Notes: generated by a model from the sequence alone, not told the origin. A stretch of 53,444 bases of DNA from an uncultured Eubacterium sp. (GCA_944385025.1 CALWVQ010000006.1:1-53444), one strand, 5' to 3'; positions 10,401 to 19,643 are shown, counted from the stretch's first letter. Program-made: numbers and translations.

Positions 10401-11071
10401 GTTTTCTTTTCGCCTGAAAGTTCTAAAAACTGCGCCGCTTTTTCGCTTTGCTTTTTAAGAGGACCTACACGGTTTTCAAGCTCCCCTAAAATATCAAGAA
10501 GTCTTACAAGATTTTCCTGTGCCTGATCAAGACGGCGTGTTGCATCTGTTCTTTTATGACGGAACAGAGATATACCTGCCGCTTCTTCAAAAAGTTCGCG
10601 TCTGTCCTCATTTTTCTGTGAAATGATAGAATCGATTTTGCCCTGACCTACCATAGAATAACCGTCAGAGCCTAATCCTGTATCCATAAACAGCTCGTGA
10701 ATATCTCTTCTTCTTACGTTTTCGCCGTCAATTTTATATTCGCTTTCGCCTGAACGGTAGTAACGTCTTGTAACGGTAACAATTTCCCCCTTGTCTTTAA
10801 GGGTATGGTCGCTGTTGTCAAGAGTCAGTTGAACCTGTGCAAAACCCAGAGCATTTCTTGAAGAGGTACCGCCGAAAATAACGTCCTCCATTTTTGAACC
10901 GCGCAGAGACTTTGTGCTGGTTTCGCCGAGAACCCAACGTACTGCGTCTGATATATTACTTTTACCTGAACCGTTTGGTCCTACAACTGCGGTAATGCCC
11001 TTACCGAAATTAAGTTCAGTTCTATCGGGAAAAGATTTAAATCCCTGCATTTCAAGTGTTCTTAAAACCAT
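7499..11071 (-). CDS. smc: Chromosome segregation ATPase SMC
   Basis: Condensin-type SMC that loops DNA with ScpA and ScpB (not in this window). At 1190 residues it has the full plan: Walker A GPNGSGKSN (31-39), long coiled coil, hinge at roughly 525-670 ending in glycine-rich AGGSMTGGS, second coiled coil, ABC signature FSGGEKS (about 1090) and Walker B with CIYDEAEAALDD. The ATG overlaps the stop of the preceding radical SAM gene (TAATG). Confidence 0.98.
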   Translation of the reverse strand: MVLRTLEMQGFKSFPDRTELNFGKGITAVVGPNGSGKSNISDAVRWVLGETSTKSLRGSKMEDVIFGGTSSRNALGFAQVQLTLDNSDHTLKDKGEIVTVTRRYYRSGESEYKIDGENVRRRDIHELFMDTGLGSDGYSMVGQGKIDSIISQKNEDRRELFEEAAGISLFRHKRTDATRRLDQAQENLVRLLDILGELENRVGPLKKQSEKAAQFLELSGEKKTLEIGVWINKINRFTNELREQEHKIDATNASYEVCEKELKNIEDEIEEILEKTASINTEIEQMRVGAKAFEEEALRKDGEAGVLETTLNHNNETIERLKNDIGDADSANVSIDSQIDEKKLFVAESQKKIEDKKAQLKSVAEEMEKLVSSNEEYSRLSVELNQKISSLTLELSDYRVKCSQALSSIEEIKSRQGVVDESVLQCQQETQTAQEQKKESLDILNGLQERIDENNNSLTGYQIRLDNKTKAADKVKAELEKTSLELSQKQSKARMLSDLEKNMEGYSGAVKSVMKQAQSKALSGIHGPLSQLISVDNEYSVAVEVALGAAMQNIVTTNEADAKRAIYYLKNNHLGRATFLPISAIKPRSLDEKNLDDNLGFVAIASDLVECKKEYKDIISNLLGRVVIVEDIDCAIGIAKRYSNRFKIVTVDGQVINAGGSMTGGSQSKGAGILSRGNMIEELNTQANVLEEKVAKLKGEYKTALEEANYEAAKLQTAQADLQQAKEELIRAQGEDKLITEKLETLISRKNSLLSEKENASARIAEFEKINADSQVEISQVEMQISKTEEELKSATGNAQDLIEKREQYRQKSEEINLELVTLAKDCESAKLSIEELELRKSTQSDRVKSIEEEIKIIEDRNNNLLASINDVKAQAQALRDKAKSSDADVSEHISQRDALEKRSTDLRMLERNKAQEREKLSGELVRLDERKIAMRKEYDELNDMLFEQYELTKREAEALNIEIGDITQAKKRLHEIKVAIKNLGSINVGAIEEYKEVSERYEFLKDQIDDIEKSKRELMKIIEDLTASMSEKFLEKFNKINEEFKVSFADFFGGGKGEIILEQPDNCLESPIEIKIQPPGKSVQNINLFSGGEKSLAAMALLFSVLKVQPAPFCIYDEAEAALDDVNVERFAKYMRKMTDKTQFISITHRRGTMEEADVLYGVTMQEKGVSKLIELQTAELAAQMGLED

Positions 11072-12042
11072 TATTTTATCCTCAATTCGTCAACAGCCAT
11101 GCCGTTGTCGGTAATTATTTTCACGTTATAGCCTCTCTCCATAAGGAGATAGATATTGCTCTTGTTATTGCCCTTTAGCTTGGACAGTGAACGGGGATTA
11201 ACAAAGATCTGATAGTCCCCTTCAGGAAGAGCAAGAATTTTATTTAACATAATTTTAGATTTAACAAGCTCGCCGAAACTGTCGTGAAAGCCTCCTGCAA
11301 GCATATTTTTCTTAATATCTTCGCTGGAGTGAAGTCCCAAACGAATAATCTTTATACCTGCGTTTTCAAACATAGGCACAAGAATTGAAACAAGCTCTGC
11401 CGACTCTTCGGCGTTAAGAGGCTTGTATTCTTCTTTTTCATAAAGTTCTGCAAGATATGTATCCTTTAACACTACTGTTGGATAGATACGCAGTGTGTCA
11501 GGCTTAATATCAATAATCTTTTTTGCCGTTTCAATGGCTTTTTCCTGTGTGTCCTTATAAAGACCTGTCATCATTTGAAGCCCAAGTTCAAAGCCGTATG
11601 ATTTTATTAAGCTTGAGGCGTTTACAACGTCCTGTGCAGTATGACCTCTGCGGTTTGCTTCAAGCACCTCATCGTCCATACTCTGTGCGCCGAGTTCAAT
11701 ACTTGTTACGCCGTAATTTTTAAGTACATCAAGGATTTCTTCATCAGTACAGTCAGGGCGGGTGGAAATTCTTATTCCTTTTACGCTGCCGTTTTTAACA
11801 TATTCATATGCGCTTTGAAGCAGCTCAATCATATAATCTCTTTCAACAGCGGTAAAAGAGCCGCCGAAAAAGGCGATTTCGTATTCATAATTTTTTCTTT
11901 TTAAAGCAGTTTCAACTGCGTCTTTAACCGTTTGTGCCGTCGGCTGTTCCTGCCTGCCTGTTATTGTTTTCTGGTTGCAAAACGAACAGGCGCACGGGCA
12001 ACCCAAATGAGGCACAAATATGCTTATATTTCCTTTTTTCAT
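11071..12042 (-). CDS. Elp3-like radical SAM protein
   Basis: Radical SAM enzyme with the CX3CX2C iron-sulfur motif at C15, C19 and C22 (GCPCACSFCNQ), then FFGGSFTAV and ELGAQSMDDEVL blocks that resemble the Elp3/YhcC group. The 323-residue length leaves no room for a GNAT acetyltransferase domain, so it is not a full Elp3. It sits between rnc and smc with 4-bp and 1-bp junctions, as in many Clostridia. A tRNA- or rRNA-modification role is an inference from the family; the substrate is unknown. Confidence 0.88.
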   Translation of the reverse strand: MKKGNISIFVPHLGCPCACSFCNQKTITGRQEQPTAQTVKDAVETALKRKNYEYEIAFFGGSFTAVERDYMIELLQSAYEYVKNGSVKGIRISTRPDCTDEEILDVLKNYGVTSIELGAQSMDDEVLEANRRGHTAQDVVNASSLIKSYGFELGLQMMTGLYKDTQEKAIETAKKIIDIKPDTLRIYPTVVLKDTYLAELYEKEEYKPLNAEESAELVSILVPMFENAGIKIIRLGLHSSEDIKKNMLAGGFHDSFGELVKSKIMLNKILALPEGDYQIFVNPRSLSKLKGNNKSNIYLLMERGYNVKIITDNGMAVDELRIK

Positions 12043-12710
12043 AGTCCCATTAATTTAAGCGCTTCCTTGGCAGCCTCCTGCTCTGCGCTTTTTTTTGATT
12101 TTCCCTTTCCTCTGCCGATTACATTTGAATTCAGGTGAACCTCCGCCTCAAACACTTTGTCGTGGTCAGGTCCGCTTTCTCCTACCAGCACATAGGTGAT
12201 AGTTTGGTCGGGATTTTGCTGAATTACCTCCTGCAAGGTGGATTTATAATCAGAGGTGGTGGCTCTGTGGCTTTCAACGTTTGCCGTTAAAAATTTTAAA
12301 ACAAATTTTTCGGCGTTTTCCATCCCACCGTCAAGATAAATGGCGGCAATAAGCGCCTCGAATGCATTTTCAAGTATTGATGAACGGTCAGCGCCGCCGC
12401 TTAAAGCCTCCCCTTTTCCGAGAAAAATATATTCACCTAAATGAATTTCACGGGCAAACTCCGAAAGACTTTCGGTACAAACCAAGGAGGCTCTTATCTT
12501 TGTAAGTTCTCCTTCAGGCATATCGGGATAATGCTTAAACAGAAAGTGAGCTGAAATTATTGAAAGCACAGCGTCACCCAAAAACTCCAGTCTTTCGTTG
12601 CACTTATACTTATGGTGCTTTTCGTTTGCAAAGGAGGAATGAGTAAGCGCCTCCATAAGCAAATCACGATTTTTAAATTTGTAGTCAATCCTTTTTTCAA
12701 GAGATTCCAT
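12039..12710 (-). CDS. rnc: Ribonuclease III
   Basis: Double-strand-specific endoribonuclease for rRNA precursor and regulatory RNA processing. Seen: signature NERLEFLGDAVL with the catalytic acidic residues, the second acidic site in ENAFEALIAAIYLDGG, and a C-terminal double-stranded RNA-binding domain (from about residue 150, ending GKSKKSAEQEAAKEAL). The frame opens at 12722, but the ATG at 12710 has a better-spaced GG-rich ribosome site; either overlaps the plsX end. Confidence 0.97.
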   Translation of the reverse strand: MESLEKRIDYKFKNRDLLMEALTHSSFANEKHHKYKCNERLEFLGDAVLSIISAHFLFKHYPDMPEGELTKIRASLVCTESLSEFAREIHLGEYIFLGKGEALSGGADRSSILENAFEALIAAIYLDGGMENAEKFVLKFLTANVESHRATTSDYKSTLQEVIQQNPDQTITYVLVGESGPDHDKVFEAEVHLNSNVIGRGKGKSKKSAEQEAAKEALKLMGL

Positions 12711-13719
12711 TACACAACTCATCCTTTGTCATATCGCTGTTTAATGCTTTTTCAATTTCATCAATAAGATTTGTTTCGATAAACCAAACTGCCTGTTTAA
12801 TGGCGTTTTTAAATGTTCTTGCATCGGCAGAGCCGTGAGCCTTAATAACAGGCTTTTTTACTCCCAGCATAACTGCGCCGCCGTACTCCTTATAGTCAAA
12901 CTGTTTTTTCATCTCGTCAATACCGCTTTTTACTCCCAAATAAGAAAGCTTTGATATTGCATTTTTCATAAAGGCGTCTTTGATACCGTTCATAAGTACT
13001 TTTGCAACGCCCTCATAGGTTTTGAGAATAAGATTTCCGGAGAATCCGTCTGCCACAACTACGTCGGCATCGCCGAAAGGTATCTGCCTGCCTTCAATAT
13101 TGCCCACAAAATTATAAACGGCATTTTTCATAAGAGCATAAGCCTCTTTTACGGTAGAAGTACCTTTTGTCTCTTCCTCACCAATGTTAGCAAGGGCAAC
13201 TTTAGGATTGTCATATTTCATAATGTGACGCATATACAAATCGCCCATCAAACCAAACTGATAAAGAAATTCCGCACGGCATTCGCTGTTAGCGCCGCAG
13301 TCCATAAGTAGTATAGGCTTTTTTGCACTGGGCATAACAGATGCGATTGCAGGGCGCTTTATTCCTTTAATTCTTTTTGTAATAAGGGTTGAGCCAACGG
13401 TTACTGCCGCTGTACTTCCGGCGCTTACAAAAGCGTCGCCCTTACCCTCGTTAAGAGCCTTAAAACCTACTGCCATTGATGAGTCGGACTTTTCCTTCAG
13501 TACGACTTTGGCATCATCGTGCATTGTAATAACTGATTGAGCGTTAATAATTTGAGAATTTTTAATGTCAATAGAATTTTCCTCAACGCACTTATTAATT
13601 TTACTTTCATCCCCTACAAATACAATGTCAACACCGTACTCATTTGCAGCAAGCATTGAGCCTTTAATAATCTCTACAGGGGCATTATCTCCGCCAAAGG
13701 CATCTACTAAAATTTTCAT
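12697..13719 (-). CDS. plsX: Phosphate acyltransferase PlsX
   Basis: Converts acyl-ACP and phosphate to acyl-phosphate, the donor for PlsY in phospholipid synthesis. The 340-residue protein begins with VDAFGGDNAPVEIIKG and has the later GDADVVVADGFSGN block diagnostic of PlsX. Its ATG overlaps the trmFO stop (TAATG). fapR, fabD and acpP, often next to plsX, are absent here. Confidence 0.97.
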   Translation of the reverse strand: MKILVDAFGGDNAPVEIIKGSMLAANEYGVDIVFVGDESKINKCVEENSIDIKNSQIINAQSVITMHDDAKVVLKEKSDSSMAVGFKALNEGKGDAFVSAGSTAAVTVGSTLITKRIKGIKRPAIASVMPSAKKPILLMDCGANSECRAEFLYQFGLMGDLYMRHIMKYDNPKVALANIGEEETKGTSTVKEAYALMKNAVYNFVGNIEGRQIPFGDADVVVADGFSGNLILKTYEGVAKVLMNGIKDAFMKNAISKLSYLGVKSGIDEMKKQFDYKEYGGAVMLGVKKPVIKAHGSADARTFKNAIKQAVWFIETNLIDEIEKALNSDMTKDELCNGIS

Positions 13720-15017
13720 TACAATTTCTCCATCGACGCTTTAAGAGAGTTTAACGCTCTTTCTGACAGCGCCATATAACGTTCTTTTTTGTCTTTTATT
13801 TTCGGTTCAATGGGAGGAAGCACGCCGAAATTTGCGCCCATTGGCTGAAAATTCTTTACGCTTTCATCACTTATATATTCGCTTAGAGCACCAAGCATTG
13901 TAAGATTTTCGGGAACAAAACTTTCCTGCCCGCGTGCTTTTCTCACAGCGTTTATTCCTGCTAAAATTCCTGAGCCTGCCGACTCCATATAGCCCTCAAC
14001 ACCTGTTATCTGACCTGCAAAAAACACATTGTCTTTTTCACGCAGGCTGAAATCGCTGTTCAAAAGTTTTGGAGAGTTGAGAAAAGAGTTTCTGTGCATA
14101 ACGCCGTATCTTACAAACTCTGCATTTTCAAGACCCGGTATCATTTGAAACACTCTTTTTTGCTCGCCGAATTTCAAGTTGGTTTGAAAGCCTACAAGAT
14201 TAAACATTGAGCCTTTTGCGTTCTCGCGCCTTAACTGAACGCAAGCCCAAGGACGATGATTAGTTCTTGGGTCAACAAGTCCCACGGGCTTCATTGGGCC
14301 GAATCTTGGAGCATCAAGCCCTCTTTTTGCAAGCTTTTCAATAGGCATACATCCCTCATATACATCAAAGTCGTGGACGATTGCGCCTTGAGCATTAACA
14401 AGTTCATTTATAAAATTCTCATACTCGTCCTTTGTAAAGGGACAATTAATATAATCATTTTCACCGCCGCGGTTGTATCTTGAAGCGGCAAACGCTTTGC
14501 TCATATCAATGCTTTCGGCGGTTACAATAGGTGCTGCCGCATCGTAAAACGAAAGATACTCGCCCACAAGGGACTTGATGTTTTCCGCCAACTCCCCGTC
14601 TGTAAGCGGTCCTGTTGCCACAATGGTTATTGTATCATCACTGCAATCAATGTTGCTTACAACTCGGTTAACCATATTAATATTTTTATGCGCTTTTATT
14701 CTGTCAGTAATATTTTTTGAAAAAATATCTCTGTCAACTGCCAAAGCACCGCCTGCAGGAACTGCACACTCTCTTGCCACAGGAACCGTGAGAGAACCCA
14801 GCATAAACATTTCCTCTTTAAGAAGTCCCGCCGCACTGTCAATCCTTGAGGCTTTAAGAGAATTAGAACAAACAAGTTCCGCAAACAAATCTGTTTTGTG
14901 AGCAGGTGTTCGTTTAATCCCTTTCATTTCGTAAAGGTCCACTTGGAAGCCTGCATTTGCAATCTGCCACGCAGCCTCAACTCCCGCAAGACCTGCTCCT
15001 ATAACTTTAAATTTCAT
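13719..15017 (-). CDS. trmFO: tRNA (uracil-54-C5)-methyltransferase, folate-dependent TrmFO
   Basis: Flavoprotein that makes ribothymidine at tRNA position 54 with methylenetetrahydrofolate. The 432-residue protein starts with the FAD dinucleotide motif GAGLAGVEAA and contains the TrmFO blocks LVCSNSLK, GCMPIEKLA and FAGQITGVEGYMESAGSG. It follows topA by 6 bp, a pairing common in Bacillota. Confidence 0.97.
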   Translation of the reverse strand: MKFKVIGAGLAGVEAAWQIANAGFQVDLYEMKGIKRTPAHKTDLFAELVCSNSLKASRIDSAAGLLKEEMFMLGSLTVPVARECAVPAGGALAVDRDIFSKNITDRIKAHKNINMVNRVVSNIDCSDDTITIVATGPLTDGELAENIKSLVGEYLSFYDAAAPIVTAESIDMSKAFAASRYNRGGENDYINCPFTKDEYENFINELVNAQGAIVHDFDVYEGCMPIEKLAKRGLDAPRFGPMKPVGLVDPRTNHRPWACVQLRRENAKGSMFNLVGFQTNLKFGEQKRVFQMIPGLENAEFVRYGVMHRNSFLNSPKLLNSDFSLREKDNVFFAGQITGVEGYMESAGSGILAGINAVRKARGQESFVPENLTMLGALSEYISDESVKNFQPMGANFGVLPPIEPKIKDKKERYMALSERALNSLKASMEKL

Positions 15018-15023
15018 AGCTGA

Positions 15024-17123
15024 TTATTCTTCTGTTTTCTTACTTCTTGGTACGGGCTTTGTAAATCCGCAGCCCTCTGTATCGGGACAATAGAGTACGT
15101 TACCCTTTCTTCTGAACAGCGACTTGCCGCACTTAGGACAAACTTCCTCTGACGGTAAGTCCCACGTCATAAATTTACAATCGGGATAATTAGAGCAGCC
15201 GTAGAAAGAAGTACCCTTTTTCGTTTTCTTTTCAATAACGTCGCCGCCGCATTCAGGGCATTTTGCCTTTGTTTTAAACACAAGCGGTTTAGTATTCTTA
15301 CATTCCGGATAACCGGGACAGGCAAGGAATTTACCGAATCTTCCCACCTTGACTACCATATTACGTCCGCATTTTTCGCAAACTACGTCGGTTTCTTCTT
15401 CGGTAAGTTTAATTTTTACGCCCTGCATATCTGCCTTTGCCTTTTCAAGCGGTTCTTCAAACTCATCGTAATATCTTCTGATCATTTCCTTGTAGTCTTT
15501 TTCGCCGCTGTCAATTTTATCAAGGTCGGTTTCCATTTTTGAGGTATACTTTACGTCCACAATATTAGGCAATCTTTCTTCAAGAAGCTTTGTTACTGCC
15601 TCGCCGAGTTCGGTAGGTACAAACTGCTTGCCTTCTCTCTTAACATACTCACGGTTAAGAATTGTTGAGGTTATTGTAACGTAAGTTGACGGTCTGCCTA
15701 CACCGTTTTCCTCAAGAGCTTTTGTAAGGGAAGCCTCCGTATATCTTGCTGGCGGCTGGGTAAAATGCTGATTGCCCAAAATACTCTTAAGTTTAAGAAC
15801 GTCGCCCTGTTTCATTGGCGGAAGAGGTGATGCATCGTCTCTCTTTTCTTCATCGCCTTTTTCCTCATAAAGAACCGTAAAGCCGTCGAATTTCACTGTA
15901 TATCCCGTAGCATTGAAAACATAGTCTTTTGCGGTAATTTCAATCTTCATTGTTTCCTGCATACAGGACTCCATAAGAGATGCAATAAAACGTTCCCAAA
16001 TAAGCTTATAAATTTTATACTGGTCAGAAGAAAGATAAGCCTTGATTTCGTCAGGAGTTACATTTGGCATTGTAGGTCTTATAGCCTCGTGACCGTCTTG
16101 GATATTGCTTTTTGATTTGTAATATCTCGGTTTTTTAGGAAGATATTTTTCGCCGTAAGTATCAGCGATATATTTATTACCTGCGTTTCTTGCCTCGTCT
16201 GAAATACGAAGGGAGTCAGTTCTCATATAAGTGATAAGACCCACTGTACCCAAAGAGCCGGCATCCACGCCTTCATAAAGCTCCTGGGCGGCTTTCATTG
16301 TTCTTCTGGCTTGGAATGACAGTCTGCGTGACGCTTCCTGCTGGAGAGTTGATGTTGTAAATGGTGGCGTAGGATTTTTCTTTCTTGTACCTTTTTTAAC
16401 ATCGGTTACAACATATTCTGCCCCTTCCAAATCGGAAAGAATTTTATCGCTTTGCTCTTTATTTGTCACCTTGATTTTTTCGCCGTCTTTGCTGTAAAGA
16501 GCCGCTGAAAAAGTTTTTCTTTCGGGAGGATTAGTAAATTTGGCGTCTATTGACCAATATTCCTCAGGCTTAAAGGCTCTGATCTCCTCTTCTCTGTCAA
16601 CTACAAGACGAAGGGCGACAGACTGCACTCTTCCTGCTGAAAGTCCTCTTCTGATTTTCTGTGAAATAAAGGGCGAAAGCTTATAGCCGATAAGACGATC
16701 CAAAATTCGTCTTGCCTGCTGTGCATTAACAAAATCAATGTCGATTGCACGAGGCTCTGCCATACCGCTTTTAACACCGTTTTTAGTAATTTCGTTGAAT
16801 GTTACTCTGTTTTTTTCGTTCATATCAAGGCCAAGCAGAGTTGCCAAATGCCACGAAATAGCTTCTCCCTCACGGTCGGGGTCAGTTGCAAGATAAACGT
16901 AATCTGACGCATCTGCCTTTTTCTTCAAATCTTTTACAAAGTTTTCCTTACCCTTGATAACGGCATATTTAGGCTCAAAGTCGTTGGCAATATCAACGCT
17001 CAGCCTTGCAGCAGGCAAATCCCTGACGTGACCCATTGAGGCAACAACATCATATCCTTTGCCCAGATAACCTTTAATATTTTTTGCCTTTGCAGGCGAC
17101 TCAACTATTACTAATTTTGACAT
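15024..17123 (-). CDS. topA: DNA topoisomerase I
   Basis: Type IA topoisomerase that relaxes negative supercoils. The ATG at 17121-17123 is chosen over the frame opening at 17192: AGGAA lies upstream and the protein begins with the family start MSKLVIVESPAKAK, giving 699 residues. Seen: TOPRIM with DPDREGEA, active-site tyrosine Y299 in ITYMRTDS, and three C-terminal zinc ribbons (CEKCG ... CPGYPEC; CPECG ... CSNYPDC; CPKCG ... CPDTEGC). Confidence 0.98.
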   Translation of the reverse strand: MSKLVIVESPAKAKNIKGYLGKGYDVVASMGHVRDLPAARLSVDIANDFEPKYAVIKGKENFVKDLKKKADASDYVYLATDPDREGEAISWHLATLLGLDMNEKNRVTFNEITKNGVKSGMAEPRAIDIDFVNAQQARRILDRLIGYKLSPFISQKIRRGLSAGRVQSVALRLVVDREEEIRAFKPEEYWSIDAKFTNPPERKTFSAALYSKDGEKIKVTNKEQSDKILSDLEGAEYVVTDVKKGTRKKNPTPPFTTSTLQQEASRRLSFQARRTMKAAQELYEGVDAGSLGTVGLITYMRTDSLRISDEARNAGNKYIADTYGEKYLPKKPRYYKSKSNIQDGHEAIRPTMPNVTPDEIKAYLSSDQYKIYKLIWERFIASLMESCMQETMKIEITAKDYVFNATGYTVKFDGFTVLYEEKGDEEKRDDASPLPPMKQGDVLKLKSILGNQHFTQPPARYTEASLTKALEENGVGRPSTYVTITSTILNREYVKREGKQFVPTELGEAVTKLLEERLPNIVDVKYTSKMETDLDKIDSGEKDYKEMIRRYYDEFEEPLEKAKADMQGVKIKLTEEETDVVCEKCGRNMVVKVGRFGKFLACPGYPECKNTKPLVFKTKAKCPECGGDVIEKKTKKGTSFYGCSNYPDCKFMTWDLPSEEVCPKCGKSLFRRKGNVLYCPDTEGCGFTKPVPRSKKTEE

Positions 17124-17136
17124 TTCAAAATTCCTT

Positions 17137-18342
17137 TCAGGATAATTTAAATCTTTTGCCTGTGGCGCTTTTAACAAGGTCAAGCACCTCAAGCTGTATC
17201 AAGGCTGACGACACTTTTGCAGGCGTCATACCTGTTTTTTCAATAATGTTGTCAATATGCACAAACTGTTCTGACAAAGAATTATAAACAGCTTTCATAT
17301 CTGCATTTAAACTGCGAGCTTTATCCTCTCTGTTCAAACGTTTCTCCCTTCCCTTTTCAAGATTATCAAAGGAAAGTTTATCTTCGCAAGGCTCTACATT
17401 TGCGCTTTTGTCCTTATCGTCCGCCATAAGCTGTGACATAGTTCGAGCTTTTGACAAATCCACTGTATCAAACCTTTGTGCATAAACAGAAATAATATGC
17501 GCCGGATTTGTTGCTACCATCGCGCCGTCGTCAATAAGTTTATTTGTTCCTGCAAAATCCTCCGATAGCACCGACGCAGGAATTGCAAAAACATCCCTGC
17601 CTTGTTCGTTAGCAAAATTAGCAGTAATAAGGCTTCCGCTTTTCACTCCCGCCTCGACCACCAGCACGCCTAAAGACAAACCGCTTATAATTCTGTTTCT
17701 CATTGGAAATGTAGTTCTGCTTGCACGGGTAAACGGCGGATATGCAGTTACAAGCGCACCGTTTTTCTTAATTTCATCTCTTAACTGCTTATTTTCACTA
17801 AGATAGCTTGCACCAAGTCCACATCCAAGAACCGCAATAGTCTTTCCCCCTGCAGCAAGAGCTCCTTTATGGGCATAAGTATCCACGCCCAATGCTCCGC
17901 CGCTGACAACTACTGCGCCGCATTCAGTAATACCTCTGCTCATCAGGTGAGTTGCTTTTACTGCATACTCACTTGCCTTTCGTGTGCCAACAACAGCAAT
18001 AGTAACAAGGCTGTCAATATCAGGCAGTTCGCCGTCAACATAAAGCACACAGGGAGGGTTATAAATCTCCCTTAATCTTTGAGGATATTTTTCGTCCTCA
18101 TAATCTATTATCTGCCAGTTATTGTTTTGACAGGCATATATTATTTCATCAACAGAATTAATATCTGTTGTTTCAAGCTTATTTATTTGCTTTTGGGTTA
18201 AATTAGGACTCATCTTCCACTCAATAATATTTGCATCATAAAGAGCTTTAACAGAAGAAAAATCCTCAAGGATATGTTTTATGTAAGCGCCCTCGCCCAA
18301 AGCCTTTTGCAGCCACAGCCAATATCGCAAGTTTTCGCTCAT
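17137..18342 (-). CDS. dprA: DNA-processing protein DprA
   Basis: Binds incoming single-stranded DNA and loads RecA during natural transformation. Seen: Rossmann-fold core with VGTRKASEYA, SGGALGVDTYAHKGAL and an NRIISGLS block, and a C-terminal winged helix (about 345-401). The start at 18342 is preferred because its ATG overlaps the upstream stop as ATGA with GGGAG upstream. Length is 401 residues. Presence of dprA alone does not show that the cell is competent. Confidence 0.95.
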   Translation of the reverse strand: MSENLRYWLWLQKALGEGAYIKHILEDFSSVKALYDANIIEWKMSPNLTQKQINKLETTDINSVDEIIYACQNNNWQIIDYEDEKYPQRLREIYNPPCVLYVDGELPDIDSLVTIAVVGTRKASEYAVKATHLMSRGITECGAVVVSGGALGVDTYAHKGALAAGGKTIAVLGCGLGASYLSENKQLRDEIKKNGALVTAYPPFTRASRTTFPMRNRIISGLSLGVLVVEAGVKSGSLITANFANEQGRDVFAIPASVLSEDFAGTNKLIDDGAMVATNPAHIISVYAQRFDTVDLSKARTMSQLMADDKDKSANVEPCEDKLSFDNLEKGREKRLNREDKARSLNADMKAVYNSLSEQFVHIDNIIEKTGMTPAKVSSALIQLEVLDLVKSATGKRFKLS

Positions 18343-19121
18343 CTCAGCATCTCCCACATAGTTATTGCCGCCGCAACAGAAGCGTTTAGGCTTTCTGCGT
18401 TTCCAAGCATTTTTATCGTAACAAGTTTATCGCAGCACTCTTTAATCTGCTGACTTATACCGTTTGCCTCGTTGCCGATAATACACATACTCTTTTGAGA
18501 AAAATCAATATCAGTAATAGGCTCGGCGTTTTTATCGGGAGATGTGCCGTATATCCTGACGCCCTGATTTGACTGTTCTTTTAAAAAGCTTTCAAGATTT
18601 TCACATCTTAAAAGGTTTACCCTGAGCATTGAACCCATAGAAGCTCTTAATGCTTTTGGATTGTAAATATCGCATCCGCCGCCGACAATTACGCGGTCAA
18701 CTCCAAGCGCCTCGGCAGTTCGGACTATTGCACCGAGATTAGACGGGTCCTGAATATTATCAAGGGCTATTTGCGCATTTAAAGCTTTAGCGTTTGCGGC
18801 TTTGTCATCAGCTTTTATTTTACAAACTGCAAACACGCCCTGTGAATTTTGAGTTTCGCCGATTTTGTCCGCAATATCTGATGATACGAGAAATGATTTC
18901 TCCGCTTTTGCAATCATTTTGCCGCACTGCTCACAATATTTATCCATTATCTGCTGTGTTGCAACAAAATACTTAACCTCATAAAAAGAATTAAGAACAT
19001 CAAAAACAAGCCTTGCCCCTTCAAGTACAAACAAGCCTTGGGCTTTACGCTCCTTGGACGAGGTAAGTAGTTTTTTAATGTTCTTTACCAAATCATTATT
19101 TTTACCTGTGATTTTTTCCAT
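18339..19121 (-). CDS. TrmH/SpoU-family RNA 2'-O-methyltransferase
   Basis: SPOUT methyltransferase with the trefoil-knot motifs DNIQDPSNLGAIVRTAEA, IIGNEANGIS and LNASVAAAI, plus an N-terminal substrate-binding domain of about 100 residues. It resembles YsgA/RlmB-type rRNA methylases, but the target nucleotide cannot be told. Start at ATG 19121 with GGAG 7 nt upstream; a TTG four codons earlier lies next to the ribosome site and is less likely. It is the first gene of the long minus-strand run. Confidence 0.9.
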   Translation of the reverse strand: MEKITGKNNDLVKNIKKLLTSSKERKAQGLFVLEGARLVFDVLNSFYEVKYFVATQQIMDKYCEQCGKMIAKAEKSFLVSSDIADKIGETQNSQGVFAVCKIKADDKAANAKALNAQIALDNIQDPSNLGAIVRTAEALGVDRVIVGGGCDIYNPKALRASMGSMLRVNLLRCENLESFLKEQSNQGVRIYGTSPDKNAEPITDIDFSQKSMCIIGNEANGISQQIKECCDKLVTIKMLGNAESLNASVAAAITMWEMLR

Positions 19122-19197
19122 ACACAACTCCAAGAAAGTGTGCCAATAATTTACATTCGTTTAAAGAAATCACTGACTGTATTATTAATTTTATATT

Positions 19198-19226
19198 ATA
19201 TTACATTATATGGCGCAATTTTTCAA
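19198..19226 (-). promoter_or_regulatory. Predicted sigma-A promoter of the 16-gene run
   Basis: TTGAAA at 19221-19226 and TAATAT at 19198-19203 with a 17-bp spacer, downstream of the rplT terminator and 77 bp before the TrmH-type gene. The interval is AT-rich and other TATAAT-like boxes occur in it, so the precise box is uncertain. Confidence 0.5.
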
Positions 19227-19248
19227 TAGGTAAATCAATAAAAATTAA

Positions 19249-19278
19249 AAAGGACATATTCATTTGAATATGTCCTTT
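19249..19278 (-). terminator. Rho-independent terminator after rplT
   Basis: A 13-bp perfect stem with a 4-nt loop followed on the minus strand by a TTAATTTTT run, 11 bp after the rplT stop. It closes the infC-rpmI-rplT operon. Confidence 0.9.
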
Positions 19279-19289
19279 ATCTTCTTCAA

Positions 19290-19643
19290 TTATAATGCAG
19301 ACTTTGCAGTTTCAACAAGTGTTGCAAATGCAGTTGGGTCAGAAATAGCAATCTCTGAAAGCATCTTTCTGTTAAGGTCAACGCCTGCCTTTTTAAGACC
19401 GTTCATAAATGTTGAATAGTTTGTGCCGTTTGCCTTACAAGCTGCAGAAATACGAGTGATCCAAATTCTTCTGAAATCTCTCTTCTTCTGCTTTCTGCCG
19501 ATATATGCATACTGACCGCTCTTCATTACAGCCTGTTTAGCTGTTTTGAAAAGACGATGCTTTCCGCCGTAATAACCTTTTGCTGCTTTTAATACTTTCT
19601 TTCTTCTCTTGCGTGTGGCCATAGCGCCCTTAATTCTTGCCAT
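19290..19643 (-). CDS. rplT: 50S ribosomal protein bL20
   Basis: Large-subunit assembly protein and, in Firmicutes, autogenous repressor of its own operon. The 117-residue protein shows the L20 pattern: basic N-terminus [25 protein letters not shown] and the [11 protein letters not shown] block. Third gene of infC-rpmI-rplT, followed by a strong terminator. Confidence 0.98.
   Translation of the reverse strand: MARIKGAMATRKRRKKVLKAAKGYYGGKHRLFKTAKQAVMKSGQYAYIGRKQKKRDFRRIWITRISAACKANGTNYSTFMNGLKKAGVDLNRKMLSEIAISDPTAFATLVETAKSAL

Noticed and set aside
17124-17192. Longer topA start at 17192
   Set aside because: The extra residues overlap dprA and precede the conserved MSKLVIVESPAKAK start, which has its own ribosome site.
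18339-18357. dprA start at 18357
   Set aside because: The start at 18342 forms a typical ATGA overlap with a GGGAG site; the longer form has none.
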